A DNA stretch of 6,284 nt from Nostoc cf. edaphicum LEGE 07299 (GTDB lineage: Bacteria; Cyanobacteriota; Cyanobacteriia; Cyanobacteriales; Nostocaceae): contig NZ_JADEXF010000236.1 of assembly GCF_015207245.1 (NCBI RefSeq), positions 1 through 6,284 of the forward strand, in the 5' to 3' direction. Below are positions 1 to 6,284 of this stretch, piece after piece (position 1 is the first letter of the stretch; every line of letters starts with the position of its first letter). The notes under the pieces were generated by a model. It was not told where the DNA came from and searched no databases. It saw only the letters and a list, made by a program, of their open reading frames with translations. The position numbers were made by a program, and so were the translations under genes.

Positions 1-1
1 C

Positions 2-247
2 TATAGCCATTCTCGGTTAAGTGAGGTACAAGAACCCCACCCCCAACCCTCTCCCCGCTCTTCCAGAGGGGACTATGATGTAGCTCATGCGATTAGTAAA
101 CGCTATAGTATTGTTTACTACAGCTTTGATATGGGTGAGCAAGAAGCAAAGCAAGTAATCAGAGTAAATAGCACAACCCTTTATTTATGTGTAGTGCCTA
201 AGAAGATGCCAGCAAATTTGGGAGTGGGTATTGGGTTAGGAGAGTAA
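2..247 (+). CDS. C-terminal part of an unrecognised protein (partial, open at left edge)
   Basis: An uninterrupted frame runs from the window edge to a TAA at 245-247, giving 81 visible residues. The start codon lies outside the window. Residues about 12-25 (EPHPQPSPRSSRGD) are the translation of a C-rich interspersed repeat. The following part, from about YDVAHAISKRYSIVYYSFDM to the end at GVGIGLGE, looks like ordinary protein, with mixed charged and hydrophobic residues and a hydrophobic patch (TTLYLCVV). I recognise no domain, catalytic motif or membrane helix. The stop lies one base from the stop of the convergent P-type ATPase gene, which is what a real gene end would look like. It could also be a decayed gene, or an open frame that is long by chance. 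No function is proposed. Confidence 0.5.
   Translation, partial: YSHSRLSEVQEPHPQPSPRSSRGDYDVAHAISKRYSIVYYSFDMGEQEAKQVIRVNSTTLYLCVVPKKMPANLGVGIGLGE
35..72 (+). repeat. C-rich cyanobacterial interspersed repeat with short stem-loop
   Basis: This stretch is almost pure C on one strand (CCCCACCCCCAACC, then CTCTCCCCGC) and is followed by AGAGGGGA. CCCTCT at 47-52 can pair with AGAGGG at 65-70, or in another register TCCCC at 52-56 with GGGGA at 68-72. From general knowledge, such CCCCAACCC...CCCCGC elements are scattered in many copies through Nostoc-type genomes. Here the element sits inside an open reading frame without breaking it. Confidence 0.6.
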
Positions 248-248
248 A

Positions 249-2987
249 TCAGTTGAGAGGATCGAAACGATTTACTATAATTGATACTCCAATCATTGGC
301 AATCCTATGAGCAAGCAAATTAACCATTGATTTAAATTCAGTGGAGCAGTAGAAAATAAGCTATTCATTAAGTTCCACTGACTAAAAATAATCTGCAAAA
401 TTATCGTAGTAGCGATACCAATTCCAATTGCTGAGGCATCGCTAAATGTCTGTCTAACGCCCCGAATTTTATTAATTAAAGCAATTCCTAATTGACTAAT
501 ACTTAAAAGGTAAAAAATTCTCCCGGCTACTAAAGCCTGAATTGCCATTGTTCGAGCTAAATCGATATTTCCTGTAGTTTGTCGTATCCATTCAAATACA
601 CCAAAAATCAAAATCCAGTTGAAGAGAGAAATTGCCAGAATCCGCTTGACTAAAGTTTTAGAAAGTAACGGTTCGCGGGGGCTGCGTGGTGATTGTTGCA
701 TTACCCGTTCAGACTTTGGCTCAAAGGCTAAGGGTACAGTCATGGCAATGGAATTAACCATGTTCAGCCACAAAACTTGTAAAGATAAAATTGGCAATTC
801 TCTGGCAAATAATACACTAATCAAAATCGTCATCGATTCGCCACCATTAACGGGTAAGATGAAGGCGATCGCTTTGAGCAAATTTCGATAAACAGTCCGC
901 CCTTCCTCGACAGCAGCTTCTATTGAGGCGAAGTTATCATCAGTCAAAATCATATCTGAGGCTTCTTTGGCTACCTCCGTACCAGCACCTCCCATTGCAA
1001 TACCAATATCTGCTTGTTTCAGGGCTGGTGCATCATTGACACCATCCCCAGTCATGGCAACAACCTCTCCTTTCGATTGCAGGGCTTCAACGATGCGGAG
1101 TTTCTGTTCTGGTGCAACACGGGCGAATACTGCCCCATCTTCTATCGCTGTAGCTAGTTCTGATTGATTCATTTGCGCCAGTTCACTGCCTGTAAAAGCG
1201 AGAACTTCGCCATTTTTATTGAAACCCATACTTTGAGCGATCGCTCTTGCAGTCACAGCATGATCGCCTGTAATCATTTTGACTTGAATCCCAGCATTTT
1301 GACAGGCTTCTACTGCTTTGATAGCCTCGGTTCTAGGCGGATCGATCATCCCTTGCAATCCCAAGAAAACCAAATCCTTTTCGATATCTGCATGATCTAG
1401 TGAATCTTGAGCATTGGGTACAGATTTATTTGCAAAAGCTAGCACCCGTAAACCAAGATTCGCCATAATATCAACTTCTTCATCTATGCTTTCTGCATCT
1501 AGAGAGGTAAGGCTTCCCTCAGCATTTAACATCTGCTGACAACGTTTCAGAATTGCCTCTACCGAACCTTTGACGTAAATAGTTTTAACTCGTGAAGAAT
1601 TTTTTCTACTTTTATCTTCATGCAAAGTTGCCATATATTGAAACTCAGACTCAAATGGGATCACATCTAGTCTGGGCATTTGAGCTTCTAAGTTATTGCG
1701 ATGCAGTCCAACTTTATCAGCAACAGCGATCAATGCTCCCTCTGTCGGATCACCAAAAACCTGCCATTGTCCTTCTTTTTGTTCTAGATACGAGTCATTA
1801 CATAACAAACCTGCTTTCAGACATTCTGCTAAAGCGGGAAAATTCTGCCAATCTATTGGCTGTTCATCTAATAAAATTTCTCCTTCTGGTGCATATCCCG
1901 TACCAGTGGCTGTATATTGTTCACCGCCAACATAAATTGCTTGCACAGTCATCTGATTTTCGGTTAGCGTCCCAGTTTTGTCAGAGCAGATAACTGTAGC
2001 ACCGCCAAGAGTTTCCACTGCTGGCAATTTACGAACGATCGCATTTCGCCGCGCCATCCGCGAAACCCCGATTGCTAGTGTCACCGTTACTACAGCTGGC
2101 AATCCTTCAGGAATCGCACTTACAGCAAAGGCAACAGCCGCTTCAAACATTTCTGCCCAGGTATTGCCGTATCCCAACCCAACGGCAAATGTCAGCGCCG
2201 CGATGCCGAGAATGATGTACAGCAAGGTACGGCTAAATTTATCAAATTTTCGAGTTAGGGGAGTTTTCAGACTCGTTCCTTGCTCGATGAGTTGGGAAAT
2301 GCGTCCGGTTTCTGTGGCTTCTCCGATCGCCACTACAATTCCGGTACCAGTACCAAAAGTCACAAAGCTACCAGCATAAGCCATGTTGAGGCGTTCAGCT
2401 AAAGGTGTATCTGTATTCAATGGCTGTGTATTTTTTTCAGTCGCGACTGATTCACCTGTAAGTGCTGATTCATTCACTTGCAAATTTCGGGATTCGATCA
2501 GACGTAAATCCGCTGGTACTTTATCGCCAGAAGTGAGTAGTATCAAATCCCCAGGTACTAACTCCGTTGAAGGAACTTGTACCTTTTGACCGTTGCGAAG
2601 AATCGTTGCATTAGTTTGTACTGAAGAAGCTAAGGCTGCGATCGCACTTTCGGCTTTCGATTCTTGAATAAAACCGATAATCGCATTAATTAGGGTTACA
2701 CCCCAAATTACCCAAGCATTTACCCACTGTCCAATTAAGGCTTTGATTGCACCAGCAATCAGCAAAATATATAGTAGCGGTTGGTTAAATTGCAGCAAAA
2801 ATCTTAATCCTGGGCTGGTTCCACGTTTGCCCTTAAGTTCGTTAGCACCAAAACGTTCTTGCCGTTTTACCACCTCATCTGAAGTTAAACCTGTTTCTAG
2901 ATTGGCATCTAAATGTTGAGCTACCTTCGATGCCGGTAGATTGTGCCATTCACGTGGCTGGATGATTTTTTCAGATGTTGCTGTCAT
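249..2987 (-). CDS. P2-type (PacL/SERCA-like) cation-transporting P-type ATPase
   Basis: This is an integral membrane pump that moves a cation using ATP through a phospho-aspartate intermediate. From the ATG at 2985-2987 it is 912 aa, a normal length for the family. In order it has an N-terminal cation-ATPase domain (WHNLP...), M1-M2 at about 68-110, actuator-domain TGES at 177-180, M4 PEGL at 293-296, phosphorylation motif DKTGT at 336-340 (Asp336), N-domain GDPTEGAL at 412-419 and KGSVE at 473-477, hinge motifs DPPR at 549-552 and TGDH at 573-576, TGDGVNDAP at 646-654, and a C-terminal M5-M10 block. The frame stays open upstream to a TTG at 3093-3095, adding 36 residues. I prefer the ATG because the family-like sequence starts just after it; neither start has a strong Shine-Dalgarno. 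M5 keeps Asn714 and Glu717, but M6 reads NMVNS, without the acidic residue of calcium pumps, so ion specificity is open. No partner gene is adjacent. A weak CATAAT box on the minus strand near 3030 could be its -10 element. Confidence 0.95.
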   Translation of the reverse strand: MTATSEKIIQPREWHNLPASKVAQHLDANLETGLTSDEVVKRQERFGANELKGKRGTSPGLRFLLQFNQPLLYILLIAGAIKALIGQWVNAWVIWGVTLINAIIGFIQESKAESAIAALASSVQTNATILRNGQKVQVPSTELVPGDLILLTSGDKVPADLRLIESRNLQVNESALTGESVATEKNTQPLNTDTPLAERLNMAYAGSFVTFGTGTGIVVAIGEATETGRISQLIEQGTSLKTPLTRKFDKFSRTLLYIILGIAALTFAVGLGYGNTWAEMFEAAVAFAVSAIPEGLPAVVTVTLAIGVSRMARRNAIVRKLPAVETLGGATVICSDKTGTLTENQMTVQAIYVGGEQYTATGTGYAPEGEILLDEQPIDWQNFPALAECLKAGLLCNDSYLEQKEGQWQVFGDPTEGALIAVADKVGLHRNNLEAQMPRLDVIPFESEFQYMATLHEDKSRKNSSRVKTIYVKGSVEAILKRCQQMLNAEGSLTSLDAESIDEEVDIMANLGLRVLAFANKSVPNAQDSLDHADIEKDLVFLGLQGMIDPPRTEAIKAVEACQNAGIQVKMITGDHAVTARAIAQSMGFNKNGEVLAFTGSELAQMNQSELATAIEDGAVFARVAPEQKLRIVEALQSKGEVVAMTGDGVNDAPALKQADIGIAMGGAGTEVAKEASDMILTDDNFASIEAAVEEGRTVYRNLLKAIAFILPVNGGESMTILISVLFARELPILSLQVLWLNMVNSIAMTVPLAFEPKSERVMQQSPRSPREPLLSKTLVKRILAISLFNWILIFGVFEWIRQTTGNIDLARTMAIQALVAGRIFYLLSISQLGIALINKIRGVRQTFSDASAIGIGIATTIILQIIFSQWNLMNSLFSTAPLNLNQWLICLLIGLPMIGVSIIVNRFDPLN

Positions 2988-3118
2988 TTTGTTTTTGCCA
3001 AAATTGACTATTAGCCGATCGGTAAAATTATGAGAAATAAATGTGATGGAAATATGAGCGAAGTGCGGCGTTGCATATTTGTAGTAATTCCGCAAACATC
3101 GTAATTTGGAGCAATGAA

Positions 3119-3195
3119 GAGTGCTGAGTTCCTAGTGCTGAGTGCTGAGTTCCGAGTGCTGAGTGCTGAGTGCTGAGTTCCTAGTGCTGAGTACT
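3119..3195 (+). repeat. Heptanucleotide tandem array, 11 units
   Basis: The 77 bases divide exactly into eleven 7-base units. The main unit is GAGTGCT, with variants GAGTTCC, TAGTGCT and a last GAGTACT. The variants are ordered: each GAGTTCC is followed by two or three GAGTGCT-type units, giving a superimposed period of 21 bases (one block of 28). This suggests growth by duplication of three-unit blocks. Heptameric short tandem repeats (STRR sequences) are known from heterocystous cyanobacteria. The array is not coding. Confidence 0.9.
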
Positions 3196-3213
3196 CTTAT
3201 TCTTACTCAGCAC
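3184..3213 (+). repeat. Perfect 10-bp inverted repeat closing the heptad array
   Basis: GTGCTGAGTA at 3184-3193 is followed by a 10-base loop and its exact complement TACTCAGCAC at 3204-3213. The left arm is the last part of the heptad array, so the right arm is effectively one and a half heptads in inverse orientation. Earlier heptads could also pair with the right arm over 8-9 bases, giving a sliding hairpin. There is no T-run after it, so it does not look like an intrinsic terminator. Confidence 0.8.
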
Positions 3214-3231
3214 GGTAAATAGATCGCGCGG

Positions 3232-3257
3232 TAGGGGCGCAAGGCCTTGCGCCCCTA
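3232..3257. repeat. 26-bp perfect palindrome (interspersed repeat)
   Basis: TAGGGGCGCAAGG at 3232-3244 is followed directly by its exact reverse complement at 3245-3257, with AGGCCT at the centre. From general knowledge this GGGGCGCAAGGCCTTGCGCCCC type of element is abundant between genes in Nostoc-like cyanobacteria. It could form a cruciform or an RNA hairpin of up to 13 bp (minus a minimal loop). Its place between divergent genes argues against a terminator role here. Confidence 0.85.
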
Positions 3258-3384
3258 AGAATGGCATTACCAAAGTAGCGATTCAAAAATCTGCAAAAAT
3301 GCCGCATCTACGCTCGTTGTAGACATCGCTTTTCTAAACGTCAAGATATTATGTACTCGAACACCGTGCAGCATACATAAAGTC

Positions 3385-3389
3385 TGAGG
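3385..3389 (+). promoter_or_regulatory. Ribosome binding site of ldhA
   Basis: TGAGG ends six bases before the ATG at 3396. It matches the anti-Shine-Dalgarno sequence at suitable spacing and supports that start over any alternative. Confidence 0.65.
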
Positions 3390-3395
3390 TTTTGC

Positions 3396-4388
3396 ATGAA
3401 GGTAGCAGTTTTCAGTACAAAAGCCTACGATCGGCAGTTTTTGTCAGCTGCAAATTCTCCCATCCAACACGAGTTAGTATTTTTTGAACCTCGTTTAAAT
3501 CGGGATACGGCTATCCTGGCTGCCGAATTTCCCGCAGTTTGTGTATTTGTCCACGATCAGGTTGATGCCCCAACTTTAGAACTTCTCGCCTCACGGGTAA
3601 CTCGTCTAGTAGTCCTTCGCTGTGCGGGGTTTAACAATGTAGACTTACAAGCCGCAGCAGATTTAGGAATTACCGTTGTGCGTGTTCCCGCCTATTCACC
3701 TTATGGGGTGGCAGAACACGCCGTAGGATTGATTTTAAGCCTAAATCGCAAAATTCATCGTGCCTATAACCGTGTCCGAGAAGGCAATTTTTCTTTAGAT
3801 GGACTGTTGGGATTTAATTTGCATGAGCGTACAGTGGGGATTGTTGGCACTGGCAAAATCGGTCTGATTTTAGGACAGATTATGAAGGGATTTGGCTGTC
3901 ACATACTCGCTTATGACGTTTATCGCAACCCGGAATTGGAGGCGCTGGGTGGAAAGTATGTAGAACTACCTGAGCTATTTGCCAATTCCGATATTATCTC
4001 CCTGCATTGCCCCCTGACTCCTGAAACCCATCACTTGATTAACACTGAGGCTATAAAACAGATTAAGCCAGGTATGATGCTAATTAATACTAGCCGAGGA
4101 GCGCTGATTGATACTCAAGCAGTGATTGAGGGATTAAAGTCTGGTAAAATTGGCTATCTTGCTGTAGATGTCTACGAACAAGAATCGGAATTGTTCTTTG
4201 AGGATTTGTCTGGGGAAATTATTCAAGATGATATTTTCCAGCGTCTGACAACATTCCCCAATGTACTTATTACCGGACATCAAGCCTTTTTTACAGCAGA
4301 AGCTCTCTACAATATTGCCGAAACAACTTTTGCTAATATTACCGATATTGAACAGGGTCGTCCTTGTGCAAATGAAATTCGCGCCTAA
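3396..4388 (+). CDS. ldhA: D-lactate dehydrogenase (fermentative, LdhA type)
   Basis: This cytosolic enzyme reduces pyruvate to D-lactate with NAD(P)H, re-oxidising reduced cofactor during dark or anoxic metabolism. At 330 aa it matches E. coli LdhA in length, and many segments are nearly the same: [10 protein letters not shown] at 75-84, NTSRGALID at 231-239, LFFED at 266-270, IIQDD at 275-279 and TGHQAF at 293-298. The dinucleotide-binding loop is GTGKIG at 151-156, with Asp174 at the end of the next strand, which usually favours NADH. The expected catalytic set is present: Arg234, Glu261 in DVYEQE, and His295. Nothing is missing or truncated. The start at 3396 has a good ribosome site and the [12 protein letters not shown] opening typical of LdhA. 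It is divergent from the ATPase gene and ends 190 bases before the thiC ATG. A probable promoter between them suggests it is not obligatorily co-transcribed with thiC. Other D-2-hydroxyacid dehydrogenases are less likely given the LdhA-specific C-terminal segment. Confidence 0.93.
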   Translation: MKVAVFSTKAYDRQFLSAANSPIQHELVFFEPRLNRDTAILAAEFPAVCVFVHDQVDAPTLELLASRVTRLVVLRCAGFNNVDLQAAADLGITVVRVPAYSPYGVAEHAVGLILSLNRKIHRAYNRVREGNFSLDGLLGFNLHERTVGIVGTGKIGLILGQIMKGFGCHILAYDVYRNPELEALGGKYVELPELFANSDIISLHCPLTPETHHLINTEAIKQIKPGMMLINTSRGALIDTQAVIEGLKSGKIGYLAVDVYEQESELFFEDLSGEIIQDDIFQRLTTFPNVLITGHQAFFTAEALYNIAETTFANITDIEQGRPCANEIRA

Positions 4389-4430
4389 ATCTTTAGCAAT
4401 CTCAAATCCAAAATTGTGTTACCTCATAAA

Positions 4431-4459
4431 TTGTTAACACCCTTGCTCCCAGATATAAC
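4431..4459 (+). promoter_or_regulatory. Probable sigma70-type promoter of thiC
   Basis: TTGTTA at 4431-4436 (4 of 6 matches to the -35 consensus) and TATAAC at 4454-4459 (5 of 6 to the -10) are separated by exactly 17 bases. Transcription would begin near 4466, giving a leader that starts shortly before the riboswitch aptamer. The position and spacing are good, but no start site has been observed. Confidence 0.5.
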
Positions 4460-4478
4460 GAAGGTGGTACACTACATC

Positions 4479-5952
<1,474 letters not shown>

Positions 5953-6021
5953 CAGATTAGACCTCTTGCAAAAGTCGAAAAACCGCTGTAACTGGTATCA
6001 ACTATAAGTTAAAACTCTTTT

Positions 6022-6068
6022 AAAACCTTGTTCCCAGTCGGAAACTGGGAATGAGACAAAATGGTTTT
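6022..6068 (+). terminator. Nested stem-loop after thiC (interspersed repeat, possible terminator)
   Basis: TTCCCAGT at 6031-6038 pairs with ACTGGGAA at 6044-6051 across a 5-base loop. With two G-U pairs the RNA stem extends to 12 bp (6027-6038 with 6044-6055). An outer pair AAAACC 6022-6027 and GGTTTT 6063-6068 flanks it, sharing base 6027. It lies about 80 bases past the thiC stop. The classical T-run directly after the inner stem is absent, so an intrinsic terminator is only a possibility; hairpins of this TTCCCAGT...ACTGGGAA kind are also common repeats in cyanobacteria. Confidence 0.45.
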
Positions 6069-6097
6069 GCTTCTCTCAAAATATAAGGTTAGGTTTT

Positions 6098-6105
6098 GCG
6101 ATCGC
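6098..6105. repeat. HIP1 octamer (intergenic copy)
   Basis: GCGATCGC, the highly iterated palindrome of many cyanobacterial genomes. Three further copies lie inside the ATPase gene, at 865-872, 1237-1244 and 2638-2645. Four copies in 6.3 kb support the cyanobacterial origin of the window. Confidence 0.9.
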
Positions 6106-6209
6106 ACTTTTACTTCGTACAAGAGTAATCCAATTGCAATCGCTCCCCAATCAAAGCTAAATCAGTAATTCTGGTTGGTAAGCTAATCAGCATTCAAGTT
6201 GCATAATCA

Positions 6210-6230
6210 GGGCGGACAAGATGTCCACCC
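6210..6230 (+). repeat. Hairpin repeat GGGCGGACA / TGTCCACCC
   Basis: GGGCGGACA at 6210-6218 pairs with TGTCCACCC at 6222-6230 across a 3-base loop, with one mismatch (C6213 against A6227). It continues into CCCAC. Elements with GGGCGG-CAAGATG-CCACCCCAC are, to my knowledge, frequent between genes in Nostoc-type genomes. It is not followed by a T-run. Confidence 0.6.
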
Positions 6231-6284
6231 CACAAAATTTTGAGAAAATTTTAATATGCAAATTAGATGTGCTTTAGCTTAATC

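Larger units (their letters stand above)
2988..3395. other. Divergent intergenic region between the ATPase and ldhA genes
   Basis: This gap of about 400 bases separates the divergently read ATPase and ldhA genes. It contains a perfect CCGATCGG palindrome at 3015-3022 near the ATPase start, a heptanucleotide array, a hairpin, a large palindrome, and a small inverted repeat TCTAC/GTAGA at 3307-3311 and 3319-3323. The last resembles the GATGTCTACGA-type elements found widely in cyanobacteria. No convincing gene lies here. Promoters for both genes should be inside it, but I see only weak matches, such as TATTAT at 3347-3352 for ldhA, which has no good -35 partner. Confidence 0.7.
5953..6284. other. 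Gene-free region downstream of thiC
   Basis: These roughly 330 bases hold no convincing gene on either strand. They contain a stem-loop repeat, one HIP1 site, and a second hairpin repeat followed by A/T-rich sequence near the right edge. AAAATTTT occurs twice, at 6234-6241 and 6245-6252, eleven bases apart. The segment ACCTCTTGCAAAAGTC just after thiC resembles a sequence I associate with Nostoc intergenic repeats, but I cannot confirm that. The next gene must lie beyond the window. Confidence 0.7.

Noticed and set aside
619..2589. Several plus-strand open frames inside the ATPase gene
   Set aside because: They lie antisense to a complete, motif-rich ATPase and have the odd composition of reverse-strand shadows.
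3119..3195. Repeated units resembling a CRISPR array
   Set aside because: The units are seven bases long and contiguous with no spacers, so this is a simple tandem repeat.
4385..4396. CTAAA/TTTAG inverted repeat as an ldhA terminator
   Set aside because: The stem is only five A/T-rich pairs, overlaps the stop codon and lacks a T-run.
6110..6193. Minus-strand 27-codon frame starting MLISLPTRITD
   Set aside because: It is very short, has no clear ribosome site and no recognisable homology, and lies in repeat-rich intergenic DNA.
5953..6284. Remains of an insertion sequence after thiC
   Set aside because: There is no transposase coding sequence, and no terminal inverted repeats with target duplications could be paired; the hairpins present look like interspersed repeats.

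Overview
The window looks like chromosomal DNA from a filamentous, Nostoc/Anabaena-type cyanobacterium. The evidence is four copies of the HIP1 octamer GCGATCGC, a heptanucleotide tandem array and several hairpin-type interspersed repeats of the kind common in these genomes, and the sequences of the encoded proteins. The region reads as ordinary housekeeping DNA with a repeat-rich intergenic landscape. I found no phage, CRISPR, defence or biosynthetic cluster, and no convincing undescribed system.

Layout: (1) Bases 2-247 (+) hold the 3' end of an open frame that enters from the left edge. It carries an in-frame C-rich interspersed repeat, and its product is unrecognised. (2) Bases 249-2987 (-) encode a complete P2-type cation-transporting P-type ATPase of 912 aa. 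It converges on the first frame with only one base between the two stop codons. (3) Bases 2988-3395 form a divergent intergenic region with an 11-unit heptad array, a 10-bp hairpin and a 26-bp perfect palindrome. (4) Bases 3396-4388 (+) encode a D-lactate dehydrogenase of the LdhA type. (5) Bases 4389-4578 hold a probable promoter followed by a TPP (THI-box) riboswitch. (6) Bases 4579-5952 (+) encode ThiC, the thiamine pyrimidine synthase that the riboswitch controls. (7) Bases 5953-6284 form a gene-free tail with stem-loop repeats and a HIP1 site.

The only clear functional unit is riboswitch plus thiC: thiamine diphosphate would bind the leader and shut off synthesis of the pyrimidine half of the vitamin. 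ldhA lies on the same strand, but a separate promoter appears to lie between it and thiC, so they need not be an operon. The ATPase is transcribed the other way and has no evident link with the rest. The points most worth a second look are the duplicated switching-type sequences around the riboswitch, the altered M6 ion-site residues of the ATPase, the nearly touching convergent stops, and the repeat embedded in an open frame at the left edge.
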